Assembly (NCBI GenBank): GCA_018366495.1
Contig: JAGZHZ010000005.1
Coordinates: 54,766 to 118,765 of the forward strand
Length of the DNA: 64,000 bases
Reading direction: 5' to 3'
DNA from: Clostridiales bacterium
Lineage (GTDB): Bacteria; Bacillota; Clostridia; Lachnospirales; Lachnospiraceae
A program made the position numbers and the translations under genes. The notes beneath the pieces are model-generated. The model ran no database searches and had not been told where the DNA came from. It saw only the letters and a program-made list of their open reading frames with translations. Positions 26,273 to 34,918 of this stretch are shown piece by piece (within the stretch, counting starts at the first letter, position 1; the number at the start of each line of letters is the position of its first letter).

Positions 26273-27427
26273 ATGGAAAAAATAAAGAAGGTACTGGAAG
26301 AGCATCTGAATGAACAGCTTCTTCAGATTGTCCTGAGCGGCAGGAAACATAAGGATGTAGAAGGGAACCGAAAAATTCGTCCGATTCTGAAAAAAGATCA
26401 TCTGTTGTTTCAGGTTTCCCTTCAGGACGGGAAAAAGGAATTTCATAAAAATTATGAAAAAGAAGAGCTGATCACAGAAATCTGCAAATGGATGGAGAGT
26501 GATTATAAACAGATGCAGCTGGAGAGCACACAGTGGCACTGCAGCGCTATGGTGAGCAAAAAAGGACAGGTGACGGTGAAGGAAAAAAGAGCGCAGAACC
26601 AAAAGGAGAAGCGGGACTTAAACCATAACAGAACAAAGAATTATATTCTGGAGGAAGGACTGTGTGTTCCATTTCTGGCGGATCTGGGCGTGATGACGCT
26701 GGATGGAAAAGTTGTGAGGACGCGGTATGACAAATTCCGGCAGATCAACCGTTTTCTGGAATTTATTGAAGATATCCTGCCGCAGCTCAATCCGGAAGGC
26801 GAGCTGACAGTTATTGATTTTGGATGTGGAAAATCATATCTTACATTTGCAGTGTACTATTATCTGCATGAGCTGAAAAACAGGGATGTCAAAATCATCG
26901 GTCTTGATCTGAAAGAGGATGTGATTCAAAAGTGCAGTGAATTGGCAGAAAAGTATGGATATGAAAAACTGAAATTTCTGGTCGGAGATATTGCCTCTTA
27001 TGAAGGGGTGAATCATGTCGATCTTGTGATCACGCTTCATGCGTGCGACACGGCGACCGATTATGCGCTTGCAAAGGCAGTTGCGTGGAATGCATCTGCA
27101 ATTTTATCTGTTCCGTGCTGTCAGCATGAATTAAATGGTCAGATCAAATGTGAAATGCTGCAGCCAATTTTAAAATATGGACTCATCAAAGAGAGAACAG
27201 CGGCACTGATGACGGATGCGCTGCGTGCGTGCTGTCTGGAGTCAGCCGGATATTTCGTTCAGATTCTGGAATTTATTGACATGGAACATACGCCGAAAAA
27301 TATTTTAATTCGGGCTGTGAAGACAGGGCAGAAGACGAAGGATGATAAGATGAAGCAATGTATGGACTTTTTAAATGTCCATCCGCTGCTGCCTTCTCTG
27401 CTTGAGAAAGAGGAGAAGAGGGAATGA
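26273..27427 (+). CDS. SAM-dependent methyltransferase
   Basis: 384 residues from the ATG at 26273 (GGGAGAA upstream); longer starts at 26177 or 26251 lack a ribosome binding site. The C-terminal half is a class I methyltransferase: motif I VIDFGCGKSYLTFAVYYYL, motif II KIIGLDLKEDVI, VGDIASYEG, then VDLVITLHACDTATDYAL and a VPCCQHELN segment. The N-terminal ~150 residues look like a separate substrate-recognition part rich in Lys. The pattern fits proteins annotated as methyltransferase 32-type, probably acting on RNA or a small molecule; the substrate is unknown. It overlaps the next gene by 4 nt. Confidence 0.78.
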   Translation: MEKIKKVLEEHLNEQLLQIVLSGRKHKDVEGNRKIRPILKKDHLLFQVSLQDGKKEFHKNYEKEELITEICKWMESDYKQMQLESTQWHCSAMVSKKGQVTVKEKRAQNQKEKRDLNHNRTKNYILEEGLCVPFLADLGVMTLDGKVVRTRYDKFRQINRFLEFIEDILPQLNPEGELTVIDFGCGKSYLTFAVYYYLHELKNRDVKIIGLDLKEDVIQKCSELAEKYGYEKLKFLVGDIASYEGVNHVDLVITLHACDTATDYALAKAVAWNASAILSVPCCQHELNGQIKCEMLQPILKYGLIKERTAALMTDALRACCLESAGYFVQILEFIDMEHTPKNILIRAVKTGQKTKDDKMKQCMDFLNVHPLLPSLLEKEEKRE

Positions 27428-29892
27428 AAGCAGGGAAGTTAAAAGGAATTATCATTAAGATTGTGATACTGGCTGTTGTGTTTGCAGCTGCGGCTGCTGG
27501 AGTATTTGCCTGGATGAGCAGAGAAAATATTTCCGGAGACAGAAAAATGCAGGATGCAACATTTCCGCTGGTGTATCTGACGTATAAAGACACGCAGATC
27601 AACTGTCTGCATGGATACGCAAAGCCGATGCAGATTACAGCAATGCGTGATACGATCACACCGCTGAACACAGATCGTACACTGGAAATTCAGATTAAAA
27701 ATTTTGGACAAAATATTAAAGATTTAAACTTTCAGGTCATCACATTGGATGGCGAGACAATACTTGAAAAGACGAAAGTGACAAATTTCCGCACGGATGG
27801 AGAATATGTGAAGGCGACCCTGGAATTACAGAATCAGCTGCTGATGGATCAGGAATACGTTCTTCAGCTTCAGGTTACTGTGGGAAGTAAAGATATCTAT
27901 TATTATACGAGAGTGATTCGTCAGGATGGATTACATACGGAGGACTATTTGAATTTTGTCCTTGATTTTTACCAGAGATGTATGGACGGATCGGAAGAAA
28001 ATTTAAACATATTGGCAAACATGATTGAGGTAGATCCCGATTCCGACAACAGTACATTGGCAAATATGAATATCCACAACAATGTGGATGTCATGACGTG
28101 GGGGGCGCTGGAACCTCAGATTTATGCACATCCTGTTCCAAGCATCAAAGAGATCAATGGAACGACTGCCTCTATTGTGCTGAATTATATGATCTCTGCA
28201 CAGAACGAAGAAGGTCAGACGGAACTTTATGAAGTGGAAGAATTTTACCGCCTGCGTTATACGAGTCTGCAGACGTATCTGCTGGATTTTGAGCGCAGCA
28301 CAAATCAAGTGTTTGAACCGGAAATAGAAGGAACGATGACGGAACAGGGAATCAATCTGGGAATCCGGGATCGGGACGTGGAATATCGCTCCGATGACCA
28401 AAATCAGTTTGTATCATTTGTGCAGGGAAACAGCCTGTGGAGTTACAGCGTGACAGATCATAAGATGACGCAGATCTTTAATTTCAGTCAGGATGAAAAT
28501 TCAGATGAAAGAGACCGCTACAGACAGAATATGATCAAGATTATCGAAGTAAAAGAAAACGGAAATGTGTATTTTTCTGTCACAGGATATATGAACAGAG
28601 GAAACCATGAAGGAGAATCGGGAGTGGCGCTGTACTGTTACGATGCTTCGCTGCTTCAGATTGAAGAGCTGGTATTTGTAGATACCCTGGAATCGTACGA
28701 GCTGATGAAGCGTGACGTGGAGGCGCTCAACTATGTGACAGAAGATAAATCAAAGTTTTATTTTATTCTGGATGGAACGGTGTATGAAGTCGGACTGTCC
28801 ACACGAAGCATCTCAACGGTGATTACAGATCTTAGCGCCGGCTGTTATGCGGGATCAGAGACAAACCGTTACTTTGCATGGCTTGCGGAAAATAATCCGT
28901 ATCAGTCTGTGAACTTAAATGTGATGGATCTGGAGACAAAGGAGATCCGCACAATCTCAGCCGGAAGCGGAGAGTGTATCCAGGTTATTGGATTTATGGA
29001 AGAGGATGTTGTCTATGGACTTGCTGATGCGTCAGAAATCCAGACAATTCATCCAGGAGCAGAAGTCTTTCCTATGAAGGCAGTGTTTATTGAAAATGCT
29101 GCAGGGGAGCGAGTGAAGGAATATACCCCAAGCGGATGCTATGTCACAGAAGGAGTGATTTCAGAAAAACTGCTGACATTGAAACGGGCTGTGAAAACAG
29201 ACGGCGTTTTTCAGGAGACGACAGATGACCAGATTGTCAGCAACATGACCGATAAGGTGGAAGAATTCAGTGTGACGACGCAGAACAGCAGCAGAAAGCT
29301 GACAGAAATTGTACTCACATCAGAAGAGATTCTGGAAAGCAAGACACCGAAGGTTGTTCACAGCAAACAGATGGATCTGCAAGAAAACCGTCAGGTGACG
29401 ATTGTGACAAAGAATGACAATGATGAGGGATATTATGTATATGGACGGGGAATGCTGGACAGCGTTCACAAGTCTGCGAACACAGCGATCCAGAGAGCAG
29501 ATGAAATAAAGGGTGTCGTTGTAGATGAACATCAGCATTATGTGTGGGAGCGTGGAAACAGGTCAGAGGCGGCGTCAGTCAGTCTCGATGAGATTCCGGA
29601 AATCATGAAGCAGGGAACTATGGATAAGGATAAGCTTCAGGAGGCTCTTGGAAAGAAAGTGCTGGATCTGAGCGGATGTACCTGGGAGATGGTTCTGTAT
29701 TTTATTGATCAGGGTTCACCTGTTCTGGCACAGATTCAGGATCAGGTTATCTTAATTACAGGATACGATCAGTTTGCTAATATTTTAGTTTTATATCAGG
29801 GAGCAGCTGAGACGGTTTACTGGGGATCTGATGACAGTGATGTGACATTCCCGCTGTCAGGCAACCTGTTTATGACGTATTTAAATGACTGA
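27424..29892 (+). CDS. Large membrane-anchored protein with degenerate C39-like C-terminal domain
   Basis: 822 residues. One N-terminal membrane helix (KIVILAVVFAAAAAGVFAW), the rest outside. The middle is beta-rich with propeller-like repeats (QFVSFVQGNSLWSYSVTDHKMTQIF and KSKFYFILDGTVYEVGLSTRSISTV). The last ~75 residues (SGCTWEMVLYFIDQGSPVLA...ILITGYD) resemble a papain-like C39 fold. The His usually placed before the ITGYD strand is missing and the Cys in DLSGC is offset, so catalysis is doubtful. It starts within the stop of the methyltransferase gene (ATGA), so the two are coupled. No function is recognised. Confidence 0.6.
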   Translation: MKAGKLKGIIIKIVILAVVFAAAAAGVFAWMSRENISGDRKMQDATFPLVYLTYKDTQINCLHGYAKPMQITAMRDTITPLNTDRTLEIQIKNFGQNIKDLNFQVITLDGETILEKTKVTNFRTDGEYVKATLELQNQLLMDQEYVLQLQVTVGSKDIYYYTRVIRQDGLHTEDYLNFVLDFYQRCMDGSEENLNILANMIEVDPDSDNSTLANMNIHNNVDVMTWGALEPQIYAHPVPSIKEINGTTASIVLNYMISAQNEEGQTELYEVEEFYRLRYTSLQTYLLDFERSTNQVFEPEIEGTMTEQGINLGIRDRDVEYRSDDQNQFVSFVQGNSLWSYSVTDHKMTQIFNFSQDENSDERDRYRQNMIKIIEVKENGNVYFSVTGYMNRGNHEGESGVALYCYDASLLQIEELVFVDTLESYELMKRDVEALNYVTEDKSKFYFILDGTVYEVGLSTRSISTVITDLSAGCYAGSETNRYFAWLAENNPYQSVNLNVMDLETKEIRTISAGSGECIQVIGFMEEDVVYGLADASEIQTIHPGAEVFPMKAVFIENAAGERVKEYTPSGCYVTEGVISEKLLTLKRAVKTDGVFQETTDDQIVSNMTDKVEEFSVTTQNSSRKLTEIVLTSEEILESKTPKVVHSKQMDLQENRQVTIVTKNDNDEGYYVYGRGMLDSVHKSANTAIQRADEIKGVVVDEHQHYVWERGNRSEAASVSLDEIPEIMKQGTMDKDKLQEALGKKVLDLSGCTWEMVLYFIDQGSPVLAQIQDQVILITGYDQFANILVLYQGAAETVYWGSDDSDVTFPLSGNLFMTYLND

Positions 29893-29899
29893 TTTGCGC

Positions 29900-29928
29900 T
29901 TGCGCAAGCTGATAGAATGGGCTATACT
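29900..29928 (+). promoter_or_regulatory. Promoter of asnS
   Basis: TTGCGC (29900-29905), 17-nt spacer, TATACT (29923-29928). Start codon 37 nt downstream. No T-box is present. Confidence 0.6.
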
Positions 29929-29964
29929 GTATAAAAAAAGAAAGGGCAAAGGAGTTAAAGAGAA

Positions 29965-31356
29965 ATGGATTTAGTAACAGTTAGAGAGATCTACCGCAAC
30001 AGAGAAAAATATATAGATCAAGAAATCACTGTAGGAGGATGGGTGAGAAGTATCCGTGATTCCAAGACATTTGGTTTTCTTGTTTTACATGACGGAACAT
30101 ATTTTGAAACACTTCAGGTGGTATACCATGATACGATGGAAAATTTTGCACAGATCTCAAAACAGAACGTGGGTGCAGCTGTGATCGTGAAGGGAACGCT
30201 TGTGGCGACTCCTCAGGCAAAACAGCCATTTGAGATTCAGGCAACAGAAGTGACAGTAGAAGGAACATCAGCGCCGGAGTATCCTCTGCAGAAAAAACGC
30301 CACAGTCTTGAATATCTGAGAACGATCTCACATTTAAGACCGAGAACAAACACATTCCAGGCAGTGTTCCGTGTGCGTTCTCTGATTGCATATGCGATCC
30401 ACAAATTTTTCCAGGAGAGAGATTTTGTGTATGTTCATACTCCACTGATCACGGGAAGCGACTGCGAAGGAGCGGGAGAAATGTTCCAGGTGACAACGAT
30501 GGATCTGAATAACATTCCGAAAAAAGAAGACGGAACGATTGATTTTTCCAAGGATTTCTTCGGAAAAGCGACAAACCTGACAGTCAGCGGACAGCTCAAC
30601 GGCGAGACATTTGCTCAGGCTTTCAGAAACATCTATACATTCGGACCGACATTCCGTGCTGAAAATTCCAATACGACACGTCATGCAGCTGAATTCTGGA
30701 TGATTGAGCCTGAGATTGCATTTGCAGATTTACAGGATAACATGATTCTGGCAGAAGATATGCTGAAATATGTCATCCGCTATGTGCTGGAACATGCGCC
30801 GGAAGAAATGAATTTCTTCAATTCTTTCGTGGATAAGGGACTGCTGGACAGATTAAACCATGTGGTAAATTCTGAGTTTGCCCATGTGACCTATACAAAA
30901 GCAGTGGAAATTCTGGAACAGAACAATGATAAATTTGAATACAAAGTGAGCTGGGGAACAGATCTTCAGACAGAACATGAACGTTATCTGACGGAGGAGG
31001 TGTTTAAACGTCCTGTGTTTGTGACAGATTATCCGAAGGAAATCAAAGCTTTCTATATGAAATTAAATGAGGACGGAAAGACAGTTGCAGCGATGGACTG
31101 CCTTGTGCCTGGAATCGGAGAGATCATCGGAGGAAGTCAGAGAGAGGATGACTATGACAAATTGAGACAGCGTATGCAGGAACTGGGACTGAAGGAAGAA
31201 GACTATGGATTCTATCTGGATCTGAGAAAATACGGTTCCACAAGACATGCGGGATTCGGGCTTGGATTTGAACGCTGTGTAATGTACCTGACAGGTATGG
31301 GAAATATCAGAGACGTTCTTCCATTCCCAAGAACAGTAGGCAACTGCGAATTATAA
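29965..31356 (+). CDS. asnS: Asparaginyl-tRNA synthetase
   Basis: 463 residues. N-terminal OB-fold anticodon-binding domain (~1-105: ITVGGWVRSIRDSKTFGFLVLHDG), then a class II catalytic core with motif 1 (FFQERDFVYVHTPLITGSDCEGAGEMF), motif 2 (FGPTFRAENSNTTRHAAEFWMIEPE) and motif 3 (GFGLGFERCVMYLTG). It charges tRNA-Asn directly, so asparagine need not come from the transamidation route. RBS AAAGGAG upstream. Own promoter, no leader regulation seen. Confidence 0.96.
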   Translation: MDLVTVREIYRNREKYIDQEITVGGWVRSIRDSKTFGFLVLHDGTYFETLQVVYHDTMENFAQISKQNVGAAVIVKGTLVATPQAKQPFEIQATEVTVEGTSAPEYPLQKKRHSLEYLRTISHLRPRTNTFQAVFRVRSLIAYAIHKFFQERDFVYVHTPLITGSDCEGAGEMFQVTTMDLNNIPKKEDGTIDFSKDFFGKATNLTVSGQLNGETFAQAFRNIYTFGPTFRAENSNTTRHAAEFWMIEPEIAFADLQDNMILAEDMLKYVIRYVLEHAPEEMNFFNSFVDKGLLDRLNHVVNSEFAHVTYTKAVEILEQNNDKFEYKVSWGTDLQTEHERYLTEEVFKRPVFVTDYPKEIKAFYMKLNEDGKTVAAMDCLVPGIGEIIGGSQREDDYDKLRQRMQELGLKEEDYGFYLDLRKYGSTRHAGFGLGFERCVMYLTGMGNIRDVLPFPRTVGNCEL

Positions 31357-31516
31357 GAATTTAAATGCAGTGGTTTATGAGAACTCAAAGACCGAGAAAA
31401 ATATAGCATCAGTTGGGGAATGAATTGCCATTGCAGAAAATGCAGCCGGTGAGGGGAAAGCAAGACCGGGTAAGGCGCAGTAACAAAAAAGAGCGGGCAC
31501 GCGGAGGAGGATGTCA

Positions 31517-32629
31517 ATGGCTGATAATAATAAAAAAGGGAAATTTAAAATTGGAAGTATCATCAGAAATCTGGTCCTGATTTTGGCAGTCGGTATCTTT
31601 TGCTATTCCGGCTATCAGCTGATTACGATTTATATGGAATATAAAGAAGGATCAGACGAGTATCAGGATCTTGAGAAGTATGTCGATGTAGCTGCAAACA
31701 GCAGCAATGCAGAGACAGAAAAACAGATTCCGGAGGAGAAAAAAGATCCGGATGTACCAGAAGAGACAGAAATCAACATGGAAGAAACAAATGTGGATGA
31801 GTTTGGAACGGTCATTATCGGGGATCTGGTAGACAGCGAGGAGCTGGAGGATACGGAACAGGAAGGGTCTGAGGCACACGTCTCTCTGAATGAGAATGAG
31901 ACGACACAGAGTGCAGAGAGCAGCGATGCCGCAGAAAAAAGCAAAAAAGAAAAAAAAGCTACCCCTGTGATTGAAGAGAAGGAAGACGGCAGCGTTAAAA
32001 TTCTTGGAAAAATCGGGAAAGTAAAAAAACGTGTTGATTTTGAAGAGCTGAAGAAAATCAACCCGGAGATTATCGGATGGCTGTATGTGGAGGCGATTGA
32101 TGAGATCAATTATCCAATCGTACAGACAGATGACAATGCGTATTATTTAAGTCATACATTTAAAAAGACAGATAACATTGCAGGATCTATTTTCTTAGAC
32201 TGCGACACAAAGCCGAACTTTACAGAGGCAAACAGCGTTATCTATGGCCATAACATGAAGAATGGCTCCATGTTTGGAAAACTGAACCAGTTCTACGACG
32301 AAGAGACGTATGAGAAGAGCAAATATTTCTGGATTTATACGGAAGATCTGTATTATAAATATGAAATTTTTTCCTGCACAGAAGTTGGAGCAATCAGCGA
32401 AAGCTACCAGAGACAGTTTGAGACAAAATGGGAGTTTGAGGATTATCTGAAGAGAATGCAGGAAAATTCCGTTATTAAGACGGATACAGAACTGACCTCA
32501 GCAGATAAGATTGTAACGTTGTCCACCTGTACAGCCAGCTCCGATGTGCGCTTTGTCGTTCAGGGAAAACTGGTCAGGGCATATCAGGTTGTAGATCCGG
32601 ATAAGACAAAAAATGATACAGAAAAGTGA
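31517..32629 (+). CDS. srtB: Class B sortase with long acidic linker
   Basis: 370 residues from the ATG at 31517; an ATG two codons earlier abuts GGAGGAGG too closely. The order is a cytosolic basic head, one membrane helix (~17-38), an acidic Glu/Ser/Thr-rich linker of about 120 residues, and the sortase domain (~168-355). Catalytic residues are the His in VIYGHNMKNGSMF, Cys338 in TLSTCTASSDVRF and the Arg seven residues after it. Class B is supported by DEINYPIVQTDDNAYYLSHTF and the extra N-terminal helix. Sortases anchor surface proteins; no substrate with a sorting signal is found in the window. Confidence 0.88.
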   Translation: MADNNKKGKFKIGSIIRNLVLILAVGIFCYSGYQLITIYMEYKEGSDEYQDLEKYVDVAANSSNAETEKQIPEEKKDPDVPEETEINMEETNVDEFGTVIIGDLVDSEELEDTEQEGSEAHVSLNENETTQSAESSDAAEKSKKEKKATPVIEEKEDGSVKILGKIGKVKKRVDFEELKKINPEIIGWLYVEAIDEINYPIVQTDDNAYYLSHTFKKTDNIAGSIFLDCDTKPNFTEANSVIYGHNMKNGSMFGKLNQFYDEETYEKSKYFWIYTEDLYYKYEIFSCTEVGAISESYQRQFETKWEFEDYLKRMQENSVIKTDTELTSADKIVTLSTCTASSDVRFVVQGKLVRAYQVVDPDKTKNDTEK

Positions 32630-32668
32630 TGGATATCTAGTTTCAAAAGCAGATATTCTAAGGTGAGA

Positions 32669-32715
32669 AGAGGTGCTGTAAAAGCTGGTGAAAAACTGGA
32701 ATTTACAGCACCTCT
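32669..32715. repeat. Perfect 14-bp inverted repeat before the sirtuin gene
   Basis: AGAGGTGCTGTAAA (32669-32682) and TTTACAGCACCTCT (32702-32715) with a 19-nt loop. It is not followed by T's on either strand, so it is not a normal terminator. It may terminate weakly, process RNA or bind protein. Confidence 0.6.
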
Positions 32716-32736
32716 CTGACAAAAGGAGGGGGTTTT

Positions 32737-33477
32737 ATGGAGAATATCCGTATGGTCGATATTGAAAAACTTCAGAATATGATTGACGAGAGCAGTAGAA
32801 TCGTATTTTTTGGCGGGGCGGGCGTCTCGACAGAGAGTGGAATTCCGGATTTCAGAAGCGTGGACGGGCTGTATCATCAGAAATATGATTACCCGCCCGA
32901 GACGATTTTGAGCCACACGTTTTTTGTGCATCACACGGAGGAATTTTATCGTTTTTATCACGATAAAATGTTGTGCCTCGATGCAAAGCCAAACGCAGCT
33001 CATAAAAAACTGGCTGAACTGGAGCGGGCAGGAAAATTGTCAGCCATTGTGACGCAGAATATTGACGGACTGCATCAGATGGCCGGAAGCAGGAAAGTAT
33101 TAGAGCTTCATGGAAGCATTCACAGAAACTTTTGTCAGAAATGCGGAGCGCAGTACGATGCGCAGTATATAAAAGAAGGCGGTTTAATTCCGAAATGTGA
33201 AAAGTGCGGCGGAGTAATCAAGCCGGATGTTGTCTTATATGAAGAATGTTTAAATGACCATGTGATGTCGGAGGCGATCTATGAGATCGGTCAGGCAGAT
33301 ATGATGATTATAGGGGGAACATCGCTTGTCGTATATCCGGCGGCAGGACTGATTCATTATTATCGAGGCAAAAAATTAGTTTTGATTAATAAATCAGCGA
33401 CTTCTCAGGATCGCAATGCAAATTTGGTAATTCAGGGAAAGATCGGTGAAATTTTAAATGAAATAAAAGTGAGATAG
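32737..33477 (+). CDS. cobB: NAD-dependent protein deacylase (sirtuin)
   Basis: 246 residues. NAD-binding GGAGVSTESGIPDFR, TQNIDGLH, and the catalytic His in ELHGSIHRNF; zinc finger cysteines CQKC and CEKC; GGTSLVVYPAAG near the end. It removes acyl groups from lysines using NAD+. RBS AAAGGAGGGGG lies close upstream. The DUF951 gene follows after 16 nt, but the ribosomal-protein genes beyond it have their own promoter and leader. Confidence 0.93.
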   Translation: MENIRMVDIEKLQNMIDESSRIVFFGGAGVSTESGIPDFRSVDGLYHQKYDYPPETILSHTFFVHHTEEFYRFYHDKMLCLDAKPNAAHKKLAELERAGKLSAIVTQNIDGLHQMAGSRKVLELHGSIHRNFCQKCGAQYDAQYIKEGGLIPKCEKCGGVIKPDVVLYEECLNDHVMSEAIYEIGQADMMIIGGTSLVVYPAAGLIHYYRGKKLVLINKSATSQDRNANLVIQGKIGEILNEIKVR

Positions 33478-33493
33478 ATGCGAGAGGAAAAAG

Positions 33494-33694
33494 ATGGAAT
33501 ATCACGTTGGAGACGTTGTGCGATTAAAGAAAAAGCACCCATGTGGGAGCAATGAATGGGAAATCCTTCGTGTAGGAGCTGATTTCCGTTTGAAATGTAT
33601 AGGATGCGGCCATCAGATTATGATTGCGCGCAGGATCGTTGAGAAAAATACAAAAGAAATTAAGAAAAAGCTTGAAAATCAGGGGAGTTTATGA
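33494..33694 (+). CDS. DUF951 family protein (YyzM-like)
   Basis: 66 residues. The pattern YHVGDVVRLKKKHPCGSNEWEILRVGADFRLKCIGCGHQIMIARR is the DUF951 family, small proteins with three conserved cysteines (CGS and CIGC) that may bind metal. In Bacillus the homologue also lies upstream of rpsF-ssb-rpsR, as here. Function unknown. RBS GAGAGGAAAAAG upstream. Confidence 0.85.
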   Translation: MEYHVGDVVRLKKKHPCGSNEWEILRVGADFRLKCIGCGHQIMIARRIVEKNTKEIKKKLENQGSL

Positions 33695-33709
33695 TATCAT
33701 AAATTTCCG

Positions 33710-33718
33710 TGATATACT
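33710..33718 (+). promoter_or_regulatory. Extended -10 promoter of rpsF operon
   Basis: TATACT (33713-33718) with TGA directly before it (33710-33712). The -35 is weak. Confidence 0.5.
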
Positions 33719-33727
33719 ATCAATAAT

Positions 33728-33768
33728 CCTTGCTCCTTACGAGAATGGGGAGCCGGAAGTCCACAAGG
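33728..33768 (+). ncRNA. Ribosomal S6:S18 leader
   Basis: CCTTG (33728-33732) pairs with CAAGG (33764-33768) and CTCC with GGGGAG inside it, leaving the CCG-containing bulge typical of the conserved rpsF leader motif. In known cases the S6:S18 complex binds it and represses the operon. It lies between the promoter and rpsF. Confidence 0.7.
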
Positions 33769-33781
33769 AGGTGCAGATAAC

Positions 33782-34069
33782 ATGAATAAATATGAATTAG
33801 CAGTAGTTGTCAACGCAAAAATTGAAGACGAAGCAAGAACAGCAACCATTGAAAAAGTAAAAGAATATATCACTCGTTTCAATGGAACAATCACAAATGT
33901 TGATGAATGGGGTAAGAGAAAACTGGCTTACGAAATTCAGAAAATGAGAGAAGGATATTACTACTTCATTCAGTTTGAAGCTGATTCTACATGCCCAGCG
34001 GAAATCGAAAGACGTGTACGCATTATGGAAAATGTAATCAGATATTTATGCGTTAGACAGGATGCATAA
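33782..34069 (+). CDS. rpsF: 30S ribosomal protein S6
   Basis: 95 residues, normal length. ELAVVVNAKIEDEARTATIEKVKEYITRFNG and EWGKRKLAYEIQKMREGYYYFIQF are S6 signatures. First gene of the rpsF-ssb-rpsR operon; RBS AAGGAGGTG lies immediately after the leader hairpin. Confidence 0.97.
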   Translation: MNKYELAVVVNAKIEDEARTATIEKVKEYITRFNGTITNVDEWGKRKLAYEIQKMREGYYYFIQFEADSTCPAEIERRVRIMENVIRYLCVRQDA

Positions 34070-34088
34070 ATAGAAAAGAGGAGATTGT

Positions 34089-34544
34089 ATGAACAAAGTC
34101 ATTTTAATGGGGCGTCTGACAAGAGATCCTGATATCCGTTATTCAGCAGGAGAGAATTCAATGGCTGTGGCAAGATACACACTTGCAGTTGACAGAAGAT
34201 TCCGCAGAGACGGTGAAGCGACAGCTGACTTTATAGGCTGTGTTGCATTCGGAAGAAATGCAGAGTTTGCCGAAAAATATCTGCGTCAGGGAACAAAGAT
34301 TGCGATAACAGGAAGAATCCAGACTGGAAGCTATACAAACCGTGATGGACAGAAAGTCTATACAACCGATGTTGTAGTGGAAGAGCAGGAATTTGCAGAG
34401 AGTAAAGCAGCAGCAGCATCCTCAGGAGCATATGATGGAAGTATGCAGCAGCCTGCATCAAGACCTGCGCCAAGTTCAGCGTCTATAGGAGATGGCTTTA
34501 TGAACATACCGGATGGTATCGACGAGGAGTTACCATTTAACTAG
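34089..34544 (+). CDS. ssb: Single-stranded DNA-binding protein
   Basis: 151 residues. N-terminal OB fold ~1-105 (NKVILMGRLTRDPDIRYSAGENSMAVARYTLAVDRRF...), a Gln/Ala/Ser/Pro-rich linker, and the acidic protein-docking tail ending DEELPFN. Between rpsF and rpsR, the usual place for the essential replication SSB. Confidence 0.96.
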   Translation: MNKVILMGRLTRDPDIRYSAGENSMAVARYTLAVDRRFRRDGEATADFIGCVAFGRNAEFAEKYLRQGTKIAITGRIQTGSYTNRDGQKVYTTDVVVEEQEFAESKAAAASSGAYDGSMQQPASRPAPSSASIGDGFMNIPDGIDEELPFN

Positions 34545-34570
34545 AAATCGGTCAAAGGAGGTTATTAGCA

Positions 34571-34834
34571 ATGGCTTACAATAAAAATGAAAAAGCAGAT
34601 TCTCCAATGAAGAGAAGAGGCGGACGCAGAAGAAAAAAAGTTTGTGTATTCTGTGGAAAAGAAAATAACGAAATCGATTACAAAGATGTAAATAAATTAA
34701 AGAGATATGTATCTGAGAGAGGAAAAATCCTTCCTAGAAGAATCACAGGAAACTGTGCAAAACATCAGAGAGCTCTGACTGTAGCAATCAAGAGAGCAAG
34801 ACATATCGCTTTAATGCCATACGTTCAGGACTAA
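34571..34834 (+). CDS. rpsR: 30S ribosomal protein S18
   Basis: 87 residues. RRKKVCVFCGKENNEIDYKDVNKLKRYVSERGKILPRRITG is the S18 core, here with the CVFC motif of zinc-type S18. RBS AAAGGAGG upstream. Last gene of the operon. Confidence 0.97.
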   Translation: MAYNKNEKADSPMKRRGGRRRKKVCVFCGKENNEIDYKDVNKLKRYVSERGKILPRRITGNCAKHQRALTVAIKRARHIALMPYVQD

Positions 34835-34848
34835 TCAGCATAAAAATC

Positions 34849-34887
34849 AGGCGTGTCATCCTTCGGTGAAGGACGGCACGCCTTTTT
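34849..34887 (+). terminator. Terminator of the rpsF operon
   Basis: AGGCGTG...CACGCCT stem with inner TCCTTC/GAAGGA and a short loop, followed by TTTT. The A-run on the 5' side could let it work for the convergent ABC operon too. Confidence 0.85.
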
Positions 34888-34918
34888 GCTGCGCAATATT
34901 GTCAATTCTGAAAAAAGT

